Shown here piece by piece: positions 43,234 through 52,260 of a stretch of DNA of 64,000 bases. This stretch comes from Phycisphaerales bacterium UBA1161 (GTDB taxonomy: Bacteria > Planctomycetota > Phycisphaerae > Tepidisphaerales > Tepidisphaeraceae). Positions within the stretch are counted from its first letter, which is position 1. The number at the start of each line of letters is the position of its first letter. The notes under the pieces were generated by a model. The model searched no databases, was not told the origin of the DNA, and saw only the letters and a program-made list of their open reading frames with translations. The DNA lies in NCBI GenBank assembly GCA_002311745.1, contig DBZL01000014.1, positions 124,001-188,000 on the forward strand, in the 5' to 3' direction. The position numbers and the translations under genes were made by a program.

Positions 43234-44709
43234 TCAATTCTGGGCGGACCAGCGGTCCACGGCGTGCACGATCCGCTCCTGCAATACCTTGGCCCCGCTG
43301 TTGGTCCCCTCGGGAATGCCGTTGAACATGATGCTGAAGCAATACCAGCGATCATCCTTGGCGTGCAGATAGCCGCTCAGGCAGCTCACGCCGTTGACGA
43401 AGCCGCTCTTGGCGATCACGCGGCCGCGCAGGTCCGTGCCGCGGAAACGCTCGGCCAGCGTCCCCTCCTCCCCCGCAACGGCCAGACAACCGAGCCACAC
43501 CTTCGCCTGCGGACTGAAAAAATCGTGCGTCAGCACGCTCACCATCACGTGGGCGCTGACGGCGTTCTCTTTGGACAATCCGCAGCCGTCATCCAGGTGA
43601 TATTCCTTGGGCGGCAAATGCAGCGACTCCAGGAATCGGCCCATCTGGGCCGTGCCCGCTTCCCAGGTTCCGGCCCCGCCGGCGGCAAAACCCAGGCGCT
43701 TGCAGAGGCACTCGGCATACAGGTTCATGCTGTCCTTGTTGGCCCGCGCGATCACTTCCGCCAGGGGCGTTTCGTGCACCGCCAAGAGCGCCCAGCCGTT
43801 GGGGTCCTTGGCATAGGCGGCCCGGGCCGTGCGGTCGCGCACGACGGCGCCGGTCATGGCGATGCCGGCGTTTTTGAACGTTTCGGCCAACACCGTGCCG
43901 GCGTACATCGGCGGATCGTGCACGGTGACGGAGATCGGCACGTCATTGGCCGCGCGGGCCGTGCCGCGCAGGATCAGCTCGTTGCCCCCCGGCTGGCGCG
44001 ACAGCCACACCGCGTTGTCCCCGCCGCCGACGCAGGTGTTCTTGATGGTCACAAACGCCGTGACCGGATCGGTGGTGAACTCGACCGTTCTGCCGCGGGC
44101 GATCGGCCGAACGTACACGTCGATGCAATTGGCGTTGAGATTCAATCCCGCGATCTCCGCCACGTAGCGCTTCTGCGTCTGATCCGCCGGCCAATTCGGA
44201 TGCAAAAATTCCTGGTCGAACACGCTGTCATCCACCAGCAGATCGTGCACGCTCCGCAGGTTCCGCTTGAGCAGCCCGTCGGCCCACGTTTTGAAGACGG
44301 TGTTGACATCCCAGCCGACTTTCTTGAGCAGCTCCGCATCCCCCAGAGTCGGATCGCCGTCGCCGATCAACACCAGGTTGCCCTCGTGAAGGAGAAGCAG
44401 CGTGCGGAAGTGAAAATCCGGCCCGAGCATTTCCATGGCCGCCGAGGTGGTGACGACTTTGAGATTGCTCGCCGGCACCATCGGCGACGTGGCATTCATC
44501 TGATACAGCCGGCTGACCTCGCCAGGCCCGTTGCCCAGGCGCACGATCTCGATGGCCACATCCGCGCGGGCCAGTAATTTGTCTTCAAGAACCGGCGCGA
44601 TCTCTCCCGCCAGGTCGGCGCGGGCGGCAGCCGGGCCCAGCAGCAGAAGCAAAGCAAAGAAGATGCGTCCGATCCGCCGCGTCCGTGCCGTGTGGTGTGA
44701 AGAATCCAT
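43234..44709 (-). CDS. dacB: D-alanyl-D-alanine carboxypeptidase/endopeptidase (PBP4 type, S13)
   Basis: 491 residues. A signal peptide (IFFALLLLLGPAAARA) is followed by the S13 motifs: SNLK (S81, K84) as SxxK, DGCGLSKEN matching the usual DGSGLSR-N, and K434-S-G in place of KTG followed by GVSCLSGYL. The inserted domain of about 150 residues between SxxK and the second motif is PBP4-like. It trims or cleaves peptidoglycan in the periplasm, which implies that this planctomycete makes a peptidoglycan wall. KSG for KTG is a known conservative variant. Confidence 0.92.
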   Translation of the reverse strand: MDSSHHTARTRRIGRIFFALLLLLGPAAARADLAGEIAPVLEDKLLARADVAIEIVRLGNGPGEVSRLYQMNATSPMVPASNLKVVTTSAAMEMLGPDFHFRTLLLLHEGNLVLIGDGDPTLGDAELLKKVGWDVNTVFKTWADGLLKRNLRSVHDLLVDDSVFDQEFLHPNWPADQTQKRYVAEIAGLNLNANCIDVYVRPIARGRTVEFTTDPVTAFVTIKNTCVGGGDNAVWLSRQPGGNELILRGTARAANDVPISVTVHDPPMYAGTVLAETFKNAGIAMTGAVVRDRTARAAYAKDPNGWALLAVHETPLAEVIARANKDSMNLYAECLCKRLGFAAGGAGTWEAGTAQMGRFLESLHLPPKEYHLDDGCGLSKENAVSAHVMVSVLTHDFFSPQAKVWLGCLAVAGEEGTLAERFRGTDLRGRVIAKSGFVNGVSCLSGYLHAKDDRWYCFSIMFNGIPEGTNSGAKVLQERIVHAVDRWSAQN

Positions 44710-44762
44710 TCCACCGCCTAACTTAGCGTGCGATTGGGGCGTGGCAAGTCGGGGCGCCCCCC

Positions 44763-45011
44763 TTACGCGACTTGCGTCCTTGACGTGATCTTCTCGTACA
44801 GCGCGTCGGGGGCCAGGTCTGCGCCATTCGGCCAGCAGACCGCGCCAAATTCATCCACGCGCACCTGCGCAAAGACGCTCGGATCCTTCAGGGGCTCGAA
44901 GACGGGTCCGAACAGACGATCCTTGATCGAGACGGTCCCCCGCGTCCCGTCGGAGAAGACGATCTCCAAGTTCCAGTCCGGCTTCGCTTTGACAGACAGC
45001 ACGCGATGCAT
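44763..45011 (-). CDS. DUF2442 protein
   Basis: 82 residues matching the DUF2442 pattern: MHRVLSVKAKPDWNLEIVFS, DGTRGTVSIKDRL, VFAQVRVDEFGAVCWPNGAD and LAPDALYEKI. Such genes commonly sit next to a DUF4160 gene, and the pair has been discussed as toxin-antitoxin-like; here no DUF4160 partner is visible, only an HTH gene in the opposite orientation 106 nt away. It could be a remnant of a pair or act alone. Confidence 0.85.
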   Translation of the reverse strand: MHRVLSVKAKPDWNLEIVFSDGTRGTVSIKDRLFGPVFEPLKDPSVFAQVRVDEFGAVCWPNGADLAPDALYEKITSRTQVA

Positions 45012-45056
45012 GGCATTACTCCAACGGCTCGATCGATTTCAGCGGCAGGCGCGCTT

Positions 45057-45117
45057 GGGCGCCTTTGCTACTTATAGGCTGTCGCCTTTGCCATGGGGAT
45101 GCCTCAGAATAGCAGGT
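45057..45117 (+). promoter_or_regulatory. Candidate operator/promoter of the restriction-modification controller
   Basis: Upstream of the controller gene the word CGCCTTTGC occurs at 45060-45068 and 45083-45091, 23 nt apart, on either side of CTACTTATAGGC. The central ACTTATAG resembles the ACTTATAGTC half-sites bound by C proteins of several restriction-modification systems. The exact dyad is not clear, so this is a suggestion only. Confidence 0.35.
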
Positions 45118-45360
45118 ATGTCGCGACGGAGAACCAACGATGTCCAGCACTCGTTATTGATTCTCGGCCAAGCAATCCGCCTCCGTCGCGAGGATATCGG
45201 CCTATCCCAGGATGATTTGGGACACCTAAGCGGTTTGCATCGCACGTACGTCGGAGGAGTCGAACGCGGGGAACGCAATTTGACGCTGGGATCCTTGCTG
45301 ACACTATGTCACGCCCTGCAACTCACGCCTCATGAACTGCTCGAACGAGCCCGGTTGTGA
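45118..45360 (+). CDS. XRE-family controller (C) protein of the restriction-modification system
   Basis: 80 residues, a compact HTH_3 domain: LGQAIRLRREDIGLSQDDLGHLSGLHRTYVGGVE, then RGERNLTLGSLLTLCHALQL. Small single-domain XRE proteins directly upstream of a restriction gene are C proteins that delay endonuclease expression and regulate themselves. The stop codon (45358-45360) is two bases before the ATG of the endonuclease gene. The ATG at 45118 is preferred because it leaves the HTH with a normal short N-terminal arm. Confidence 0.85.
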   Translation: MSRRRTNDVQHSLLILGQAIRLRREDIGLSQDDLGHLSGLHRTYVGGVERGERNLTLGSLLTLCHALQLTPHELLERARL

Positions 45361-45362
45361 CG

Positions 45363-45959
45363 ATGAAAGACCCGTATCCACGAGATCCCTCGAAGTGGCC
45401 GGCGACGACGGAGATTCTCCTGGCCAAATTCCCGCTCCAGATGCCCAAACTGGTGGAGACCGTTCTGGCGTCCTGGGAAGACATCTTTCACAGCAGAATT
45501 GGAGCCAAGGGATTTCAAATTGGTCGAGAGGTGTGGCCCGAACCTCAAATTCTGGGATTCTTGTTGCATGAGCTCATCCCGTTGAATCTTGCGGCAACCT
45601 ACCCCGGGCAATGGCAACGTGGCGGACCAGGAGAATGCGATGTGGTCCACCGGCTTCAAGATGGGTGGTCCTTCGAGATTAAGACGTCAAGTTCTGCCAG
45701 GGGTATCTTCGGAAATCGCAGCTACGCCCATATCAGCCCGCTAGCTCGCAAGCGAAGAGGTTCATTCTTCCTTGCCGTGAACTTTGAGAAGTTTGCACAT
45801 GAAACGTCGGCACGGCCGGAGATCCGTCTGGTTCGTTTTGGCTGGCTCAGTTCGACAGACTGGATTGGCCAGCGAGCTCCATCGGGACAACAGGCGCGGC
45901 TGACCAAGGAAGCCAAGGCCTACAAACTCCGAATAATCTACGATCAATCACGCAAATAG
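45363..45959 (+). CDS. ScaI-like type II restriction endonuclease
   Basis: 198 residues. A central PD-(D/E)xK-type core is seen: GECDVVHRL with the Asp, then WSFEIKTSSSARGIFGNRSY with E and K, followed by a basic segment. The EIKTSS followed by IFGNRSY is what I recall of the ScaI family (recognition AGTACT). Specificity cannot be confirmed here. It lies between its controller and the convergent methyltransferase, with which it overlaps by 12 nt at the 3' end. It would cut unmodified DNA; ATG at 45363 follows the controller stop. Confidence 0.75.
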   Translation: MKDPYPRDPSKWPATTEILLAKFPLQMPKLVETVLASWEDIFHSRIGAKGFQIGREVWPEPQILGFLLHELIPLNLAATYPGQWQRGGPGECDVVHRLQDGWSFEIKTSSSARGIFGNRSYAHISPLARKRRGSFFLAVNFEKFAHETSARPEIRLVRFGWLSSTDWIGQRAPSGQQARLTKEAKAYKLRIIYDQSRK

Positions 45960-46739
45960 GGCAAGTTCAACGTGGCGCTCCCGCGCCGCACGAATGCGAC
46001 GTTCCGCGATCGCGCAATAGTCTGCACGCACTTCCAACCCGATCGATCTTCTCTTAGCCATGATGCTGGCGACTAACGTCGACCCAGATCCCGCAAAGGG
46101 ATCCAAAATGAGATCGCCCTCATGGCTGCAGGCTCTAATAATCCGAGTCACGACTGCCAACGGAAATTGCGCCGGGTGGCGTGTGCGTTCCCAAGATGCG
46201 CGCCCGGATCCGGATGTCACCTTGGGAATAATCCAAACGTCGCCAGGATTCTTTCCCAACGGATTGCATTTCAACTTTCCGTTCTTCTTTTGATTTGGAT
46301 ATTTCACATTCGGATCGCGAACCGCATCCAAGTTAAAAACGTAGTTTGAGGGATCTTTGACGAGCCAAAGCCACTTTTCATTGCGTGGCGAAAAACCCCG
46401 CCGTGCCGCCACACCGGCACCATAATGCCAAACAATTTCCTGAAGAAAATAGAACGGAGATTTGTCCCAAAGCAGGTAAGTCAACGGGACCGCGCGACCC
46501 TTTTTGGAAACTTCGATGTAACCGAGGTTCAACCACAAGGCTCCACCCGGCTTGGTAACACGAAATATCTCAGCCAACCACGCCTCACACCAGTTCAGGT
46601 ACTCGGACAAAACAAGCGGCTTCTCGTATTCCTTGCCGATGTTGTAGGGTGGAGATGTGATGGTGAGATCTACGGTATTCTCCGACCATCCCCGCAAGAC
46701 CTCGCAACAATCAGCGCAAATTAGTTGACAATCCGTCAT
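45948..46739 (-). CDS. DNA methyltransferase, beta class (cognate modification enzyme)
   Basis: 263 residues from the ATG at 46739. Motif IV comes first (DLTITSPPYNIGKEYE) and the SAM motif I near the end (LILDPFAGSGSTLVASI), the beta-class order. SPPY favours N4-cytosine methylation, although N6-adenine enzymes also occur with this motif. The target recognition region lies between, with basic stretches (NGKLKCNPLGKNPGD). The upstream extension of the frame overlaps the htpX gene and is read-through. Base composition is clearly lower in GC: 46261-46320 has 23 G+C in 60. Convergent with the endonuclease gene. Confidence 0.88.
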   Translation of the reverse strand: MTDCQLICADCCEVLRGWSENTVDLTITSPPYNIGKEYEKPLVLSEYLNWCEAWLAEIFRVTKPGGALWLNLGYIEVSKKGRAVPLTYLLWDKSPFYFLQEIVWHYGAGVAARRGFSPRNEKWLWLVKDPSNYVFNLDAVRDPNVKYPNQKKNGKLKCNPLGKNPGDVWIIPKVTSGSGRASWERTRHPAQFPLAVVTRIIRACSHEGDLILDPFAGSGSTLVASIMAKRRSIGLEVRADYCAIAERRIRAARERHVELALFA

Positions 46740-46846
46740 TTTGAATCCGATCCAAGTGCTACGTATAGTCATCAAGACGGTCTGTGTCAAGTCGTTCGCA
46801 TGCAGCCGACAGGGATCCCTCAAATGACTGCTGATTGCCCACAGCG

Positions 46847-47722
46847 TCACGCCGCGTGCAGGAATTGGCCGGTGCTGGGGCGGCCGATGAGGTTCATCAG
46901 GCGCGCTTCCAGGGGCGGATGGGTTTGGAAAAGTCCGCCCACGGCGCCGATGGCGTTGAGCGGCTCGGCGATGTACATGCTGTTGAATGCGGGGTTCACG
47001 TCCATGGGAATGCGCTGATTGGCATAGTGGATTTTTTCCAGGGCGGTGGCGAGCCACATGGGATTGCCGCAGATTTGGGCGCCGCCGCTGTCGGCGTTGA
47101 ACTCGCGCGACCGGCTGAGGGCGGCCTGGATCAATCCCGCGGCCAGCGGACCCAGGAGCATAAACAGCAATGCCATCAGCACGTTTCCCTGATCGCGGCC
47201 GCGGCGGCCGCCGCCCCAGCCGCCGCCCCACATGAACATGTAGCCCAGGTAGCCAATGGCGCCGGCAATGGTCGCGGCGACGGATTGGATCAGGATGTCG
47301 CGATGCAGCACGTGGGCCAGCTCGTGGCCGAGCACGCCGGAGATTTCATTCTCGTCGAGCATGTCCAGCAGGCCCTGGGTGGCGCAGACGGCGGCGTGGC
47401 GCGGTCCGCGGCCGGTGGCAAAGGCGTTGGGCGCTGGCTGGGGCGAGACGTAAACGCGCGGCATGGGCAGACCGGCGCGCTGGGCCAGCCGGGCCACGAT
47501 GCCGTAGAGCGGATGATCCGGGCCGACTTCTTCGGCGCCGGCGGAGGCCAGGGCGATCTGCTCGCTGAAGAAGAAGCCGAAGAAATTCATGATGCCGGCC
47601 AGGACCAAGGCGACGACCAGGCCCTGGCGTCCGCCGATCAGATCGCCGCCCATCAGGATCAGGGCGGTCAATAGGCCCATCAGCAAGACGGTCTTGACGT
47701 TGTTGTAGAACTGTCCGTACAT
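46847..47722 (-). CDS. htpX: Membrane zinc protease HtpX (M48)
   Basis: 291 residues from the ATG at 47722, which has AAAGG five bases upstream; the ATG at 47737 adds only five residues. Two N-terminal membrane segments are followed by the HtpX motif PNAFATGRGPRHAAVCAT, then HELAH as the zinc site (HExxH), two further hydrophobic segments and a third ligand Glu in SREFNADSGGA. HtpX degrades misfolded membrane proteins with FtsH. The glycine-rich loop GGGWGGGRRGRD after the third segment is longer than usual. Confidence 0.93.
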   Translation of the reverse strand: MYGQFYNNVKTVLLMGLLTALILMGGDLIGGRQGLVVALVLAGIMNFFGFFFSEQIALASAGAEEVGPDHPLYGIVARLAQRAGLPMPRVYVSPQPAPNAFATGRGPRHAAVCATQGLLDMLDENEISGVLGHELAHVLHRDILIQSVAATIAGAIGYLGYMFMWGGGWGGGRRGRDQGNVLMALLFMLLGPLAAGLIQAALSRSREFNADSGGAQICGNPMWLATALEKIHYANQRIPMDVNPAFNSMYIAEPLNAIGAVGGLFQTHPPLEARLMNLIGRPSTGQFLHAA

Positions 47723-47823
47723 GATGACCTTTTGCATATAGTACGCCGCTCCGTTGTCAATCGTCCTTAGAATCGGCCGGGCGATTTGGAATCAGCCAGA
47801 AGAATATCGGGTATAATTGCAGG

Positions 47824-48156
47824 ATGAGGCGCGCATTTCTTACGATCCTTTGCGTGGGGACGATGTTGGCATCAACCGCTTGGGCCAGTGGGCCGACGAC
47901 GCGCCAATCGGCAAGCGCAGGCCCTCCGCCAACGATTGTACTTTACGGCCCGACCATTCCGGGGCCGTCGCGGTATTTTGACGGCAACCTGGTCGCGACC
48001 TTGGCGGTCAAGCCGCAGTTCCAAAACGAGGCGGATCGTTACAACTATCATCCGACGCCATGGGTGTGCTACCAGTGGTACGGATATCCGGGTTACGGGT
48101 GGGGCTGCAGCAGCATTCTCTGGGGCGGGCCGGTCACGCCGATTTCGGGGTGGTGA
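47824..48156 (+). CDS. Small secreted protein of unknown function
   Basis: 110 residues with a signal peptide (MRRAFLTILCVGTMLASTAWA) and a mature region rich in Pro, Tyr, Trp and Gly: RYNYHPTPWVCYQWYGYPGY and two cysteines. No domain recognised. It starts about 100 nt from htpX in the opposite direction and 47 nt before pyrE. The AGGATG context gives only a weak ribosome site. Confidence 0.6.
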   Translation: MRRAFLTILCVGTMLASTAWASGPTTRQSASAGPPPTIVLYGPTIPGPSRYFDGNLVATLAVKPQFQNEADRYNYHPTPWVCYQWYGYPGYGWGCSSILWGGPVTPISGW

Positions 48157-48203
48157 GGCGATCGTGATTTGACGGGCGGGGATGGCGATCCGATAGTGTC
48201 GCC

Positions 48204-48728
48204 ATGACCCGGGAGCAACTGGCCCAGCGGATCGCGGAGGTTTCACTTCTTCGCGGCGAGTTCACGCTTCGCAGCGGGCGCAAGAGCAATTATTACCTGG
48301 ACAAGTACCGCTTCGAGACGCAGCCGGAGGTCCTGGCGGAGTTGGGCAAACTATTTGCCGCCAAGGTTTCGCCGCGGGTGGATCGCATCGCCGGCGCCGA
48401 GCTTGGCGCGGTGGCGCTGGCGGCGGCCACGTCATTGGCCTGCGGCAAGCCGTTCGTGATCGTGCGCAATCAGAAAAAAGATTACGGCACAGCCACGCTG
48501 ATTGAGGGCATTTTGAATCCGGGCGAGACGGTGGTCATCGTCGAAGACGTTCTGACCACGGGCGGGCAGGTGTTGGAGGCGGCCAAGACGCTCAAAGACG
48601 CCGGCGCGAGGATCGACCGCATCATCGCCGTGATCGACCGCCAAGAAGGCGCCCGCGCCAACATCGAATCGGCCGGGTATGTTTTCGAATCTCTGTTCAC
48701 CACAGCCGATCTGGGCGTGACCAAGTAG
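48204..48728 (+). CDS. pyrE: Orotate phosphoribosyltransferase
   Basis: 174 residues. It has LRSGRKSNYYLDKYRFETQP (the OPRT-type loop with Ser-Gly-x-Lys-Ser), VDRIAGAELGAVALAAA and the PRPP-binding motif VVIVEDVLTTGGQVLEAA. It makes orotidine monophosphate from orotate and PRPP in pyrimidine synthesis. The length is shorter than E. coli PyrE but normal for other bacteria. ATG at 48204. No other pyrimidine gene is nearby. Confidence 0.94.
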   Translation: MTREQLAQRIAEVSLLRGEFTLRSGRKSNYYLDKYRFETQPEVLAELGKLFAAKVSPRVDRIAGAELGAVALAAATSLACGKPFVIVRNQKKDYGTATLIEGILNPGETVVIVEDVLTTGGQVLEAAKTLKDAGARIDRIIAVIDRQEGARANIESAGYVFESLFTTADLGVTK

Positions 48729-48776
48729 CGCGGGATTGCTTGCCTTGGGGCTCGGCGGCCGCTTATCCTTCCCGCC

Positions 48777-50312
48777 GTGTCGGATGCAGCGCCGCTTTCG
48801 CCGCCCTCCACTTCGTCAGCACAAAAATGGTTCATCGCCTTTGTTTGCATTGGCATCGGTCTGCGCCTGCTGCGCTACCTGGTGGATATGCCGCTGTGGG
48901 GCGATGAGGCCTTTGTCGGCCTGAACATCCTCAATCGCTCTTACGGGGATTTGCTCAAGCCCCTGGATTACGCCCAGGTGGCGCCTTTGGGGTTTTTGTT
49001 TTCGCAGCGCGCGGCGTATGGCGCGCTGGGGATGTCGGAATACGCGATGCGCCTGTTGCCGATGCTGGCCGGCGTCGGCGGGTTTGTGCTGTTCGCGTAT
49101 TGGGCGCGGCTCCTGGCGACGCCGGCGGCCGCGGCCATCGCCGTCGGCGTCATGGCGGTGTCGAATTATTCCATCCGCTACGCCGTCGAACTCAAGCCTT
49201 ACGGTTACGATTTTTTCGCCAGTCTGATCCTGCTGGTCCCGGCAACGCTCTTTCTTCTGACCAACCGGCGTCGATGGCTGGCGCTGCTGATCGCCATCGT
49301 GCCGATGGCGCTGAGCCTGTCTTTCCCAGCCGTGTTCATTGCCGGCGGAATCGCGCTGGCGCTGTTGGCATCTGTGGGCCGCGCTCGGCCGGCAACGGTG
49401 ATTTTGACCGTGCTGTACGGCGTCGTTCTGGTCGGATGCTTCGCGGCTTTGATGAAACTGACCACGGCGGGACAGTACCAGCTCAACCAGGCGAACATGA
49501 CGCAGTATTGGAAGGACGCCTTTCCGCCGGCCAATCCGCTACGGCTGCTCTTGTGGCTCCTGCAAGTGCACACGGGAAACATGTTCGCCTATCCGTTTGG
49601 GGCAAAGAACGGACTGAGCGCGATCAATTTTCTCGTTTTTCTGGTGGGACTAAGGCAATGGATCAAGACGCGCCGCGGCGATTGGGCCGTGCTGCTTGTG
49701 GCGCCGTTTGCTCTGACGTTTGTGGCCGCGGTGTTTCGGCGCTATCCCTACGGCGACAGCGCGCGCATCGAGCAGCACCTGGCGCCGGCGATCGTCCTGC
49801 TGATCGGCGTGGGAGCCGCCTGGCTTATCGAGAATCTGCCCAAGCAGCAGCAGAGCAAACGCCTTTGCGCGTTGATTCTCTGCTGCGGTCTGCTCGCCTT
49901 GGGCGGCTACTTCGCCGGCTACTATTGCTTTCACCCCTATCAGACATGGCCTGACGCCCAGGCCAGAAAACTGGTGCGGGGTTTCTTGCGTCAGGCGACG
50001 CCGCAGGCGCTGATCGTCGTGCTGGAGCCACGGCGGGACACGCAGCCGAATTTTCAGTGGTATTTGCGCGAGCGCCAGTCGCAGATCACGTGGGATGGGG
50101 AGCACGATCGCGCCTGGCAGAGCCAATCGCGGCCCTTGGTGGTGGCCAGCACCGTCGTGCGGCCTGGACTCGAGGAGCAATGGCTCAGGCAACTGGGCCG
50201 AAAGCCCAGCGCCCACGTGTCGCAATACGTGCACCTGGGTCCTAAACAGGCTCCGCCCGATTACTTCGAAGCTTTTGCGTTCCCCGCCGTCGAAGCGACC
50301 TCGCCGCCCTGA
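48777..50312 (+). CDS. GT39/ArnT-like membrane glycosyltransferase
   Basis: 511 residues with about ten membrane segments and a soluble C-terminal domain. The first extracytoplasmic loop has MPLWGDEAFVGLNILNRSYG with the Asp-Glu pair of GT-C enzymes (family DUF/PMT-2). It should transfer a sugar from a polyprenyl-phosphate donor on the outside of the membrane. The start is a GTG at 48777 followed directly by a polar stretch and the first membrane helix. Donor and acceptor are unknown. It is next to the GH28 PEP-CTERM genes, so glycosylation of exported proteins is one possibility. Confidence 0.75.
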   Translation: MSDAAPLSPPSTSSAQKWFIAFVCIGIGLRLLRYLVDMPLWGDEAFVGLNILNRSYGDLLKPLDYAQVAPLGFLFSQRAAYGALGMSEYAMRLLPMLAGVGGFVLFAYWARLLATPAAAAIAVGVMAVSNYSIRYAVELKPYGYDFFASLILLVPATLFLLTNRRRWLALLIAIVPMALSLSFPAVFIAGGIALALLASVGRARPATVILTVLYGVVLVGCFAALMKLTTAGQYQLNQANMTQYWKDAFPPANPLRLLLWLLQVHTGNMFAYPFGAKNGLSAINFLVFLVGLRQWIKTRRGDWAVLLVAPFALTFVAAVFRRYPYGDSARIEQHLAPAIVLLIGVGAAWLIENLPKQQQSKRLCALILCCGLLALGGYFAGYYCFHPYQTWPDAQARKLVRGFLRQATPQALIVVLEPRRDTQPNFQWYLRERQSQITWDGEHDRAWQSQSRPLVVASTVVRPGLEEQWLRQLGRKPSAHVSQYVHLGPKQAPPDYFEAFAFPAVEATSPP

Positions 50313-50552
50313 GCTGAATTTCGCATTGTTTTGACATCTTTGCCAAGTCTTGTGCATTTTCTGCCGATGCGACCCGCCTGCCTTGAGCTAACCCTTGCAG
50401 TTTCACCAAATTACGCGTCCATGGGAACAATTCCTATGACACCACGGCAATTGTATTGATCCAGGCTGGAATTGGGTGTAAATTTGCGACAACGCTGTCC
50501 TGATTTGCGTCAGTTCCGCGTCGGGGCCGGTTGTTGGAGCGGAGGATTTGTA

Positions 50553-52034
50553 ATGCGTATTTTGTGCCCCCGCCGCGGGCGATCACGGCAGGTCCGGTCT
50601 CTATCCCTTGGTTCCGCGATATTTCTTGCCTCGCCATTTGTTGCGTGCGGCGTCGCTCTGGCCGACCCCACGCTGCCGACCATCGGCTCGACGGTCTACA
50701 ACCTCACGGTGTCCAACTCGAACATCGACAACGGAGTCACGATCGGTACCGGCGCATCGGCCTCGACCAACGCGGCGGTGATCAATGCCGCCATCACCTA
50801 CGCTTCGGCCAACGGCGGCGGAACGGTGGAAATCCCCTCGTCCGCCGGCGCCTATTTGACCACCGCGATCACGCTCAAAAGCAACGTCAACCTCCAGGTG
50901 GACACGGGCGCCACGCTGCAGAACAGCGCTACCACAAGCACGTTTATCACCACCTCGGGCACGACGCACGACATCGAGATCAGCGGCGGCGGGATCCTCG
51001 ACAACCACGCCACGACGACGTCCTCCAACAACATGATATCGCTGCAGCACATCACCAACTTGTGGGTGAGGAACGTCACCATCGAAAACGCGTCGCACGA
51101 GCACCTGGTGCCAGAGGCCGACACCAACGTCACCCTTGACAACGTCAACATCAATGACGCGTACACGCTTTCCAAAAAGGGAGGAGTCTACCTGTCGAAT
51201 ACGGATGGGATCGACTATTCCGGCAGCAATTTCCTGATCGAGAACTGCAATGTCAGCGACGGCGACGACAACATCGTCGCCAAGCCGGGATCCACGGCGT
51301 GCAGCAATATCACCATCAAGAATTGCACGATCGGAGCCGGGCACGGGATTTCAGTCGGCGGGCAGACCAACCTGGGACTGAACGGCATGACGGTCACCAA
51401 CTGCACGTTCAACGGGACGCAAAACGGTTTTCGTCTCAAGGCGGGAACCCCCAACGGCGGGGTCGTGCAAAACGTCAGTTTCAGCAACTGCACGATGACC
51501 AACGTCATCCAACCGATCATCATCAACAGTTGGTATAACGGCCAGGACCATTACGGCAGCCAGGAGCTTACCCCATCCGCTTACAATGAAGTGTCCAATC
51601 CAGGGGATCCCACCCTGACGGTTGACCAAACCAATAACACCGCCGCCTACCCGTTCTTCGACAACATTTCCTACAGCAACATCACCGTCAACGGCACGGG
51701 CGGAGGCGATCCCTGCGTGCTCATTTACGGCCTGAACAGCATTCCGGCCAATGCCACCAATCAACCGGCTCGCAACATCGACACCGTTACGTTCAGCAAC
51801 GTGAATATTCTCAACGCCGCTTACGGGGCGGATATTTATTATGTATCCAACCTGAACATTTCCGGGTTGAACATCACGGCGCAGAACGGCAACAGCGAGT
51901 ATCTTTACGGCGATAGTTTAGTCGCGGTGCCCGAGCCGGCCAGCGGCGTGTTGGCGCTGGGCGCGCTGGCGGGGATGGCGTTACGCCGTCCACGCAAGCG
52001 CCGCAGCCAAGCCGGCCCGCCCCCGCCGGCGTGA
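50553..52034 (+). CDS. PEP-CTERM-anchored GH28 protein, copy 1
   Basis: 493 residues. A signal peptide ends near VALADPTLP. The GH28 blocks are NTDGID (D218), DGDDN (D238, D239), GHGISVGG (H264) and FRLKAG (R294, K296), within a right-handed beta-helix of clear NxT-rich rungs. The C-terminus is a PEP-CTERM: VPEPASGVLALGALAGMAL followed by RRPRKRR. Exosortase-type enzymes recognise this and sort the protein to the surface or EPS. GGAGG lies seven bases before the ATG at 50553. Likely pectin-active. It is a tandem paralogue of the next gene. Confidence 0.88.
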   Translation: MRILCPRRGRSRQVRSLSLGSAIFLASPFVACGVALADPTLPTIGSTVYNLTVSNSNIDNGVTIGTGASASTNAAVINAAITYASANGGGTVEIPSSAGAYLTTAITLKSNVNLQVDTGATLQNSATTSTFITTSGTTHDIEISGGGILDNHATTTSSNNMISLQHITNLWVRNVTIENASHEHLVPEADTNVTLDNVNINDAYTLSKKGGVYLSNTDGIDYSGSNFLIENCNVSDGDDNIVAKPGSTACSNITIKNCTIGAGHGISVGGQTNLGLNGMTVTNCTFNGTQNGFRLKAGTPNGGVVQNVSFSNCTMTNVIQPIIINSWYNGQDHYGSQELTPSAYNEVSNPGDPTLTVDQTNNTAAYPFFDNISYSNITVNGTGGGDPCVLIYGLNSIPANATNQPARNIDTVTFSNVNILNAAYGADIYYVSNLNISGLNITAQNGNSEYLYGDSLVAVPEPASGVLALGALAGMALRRPRKRRSQAGPPPPA

Positions 52035-52260
52035 GACGCTGTCTGTCTGTCATTGCGTTTGGATCCGCCTCCTGATTGACTTGGTCACACCGGGCCAGAA
52101 GCTCCATTTTCCCTAAATTACCGAACTTGCCGCGAACGTCAGTTGGACCATCTTGAATTAGATTGACGCGGCCCGCTGGACCCGGTACATATACGATGAA
52201 AAGGGGACAAAATTTGTATTCGGCCGCCTCTCGGCCGATTTGCGGAGTGGAGCGCTTCCC

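Noticed and set aside
43024..44577. Plus-strand open frame of 517 codons
   Set aside because: Antisense to dacB and running through the tRNA-Arg gene, so not a real protein.
44763..45360. DUF2442 plus HTH gene as a toxin-antitoxin pair
   Set aside because: The genes are divergent, and the HTH gene fits better as controller of the adjacent restriction gene; no DUF4160 partner is seen.
45948..47231. 427-residue version of the methyltransferase
   Set aside because: The N-terminal extension lies antisense-free within the htpX gene region and is Arg/His-rich; the conserved fold starts at MTDCQLICADCC at 46739.
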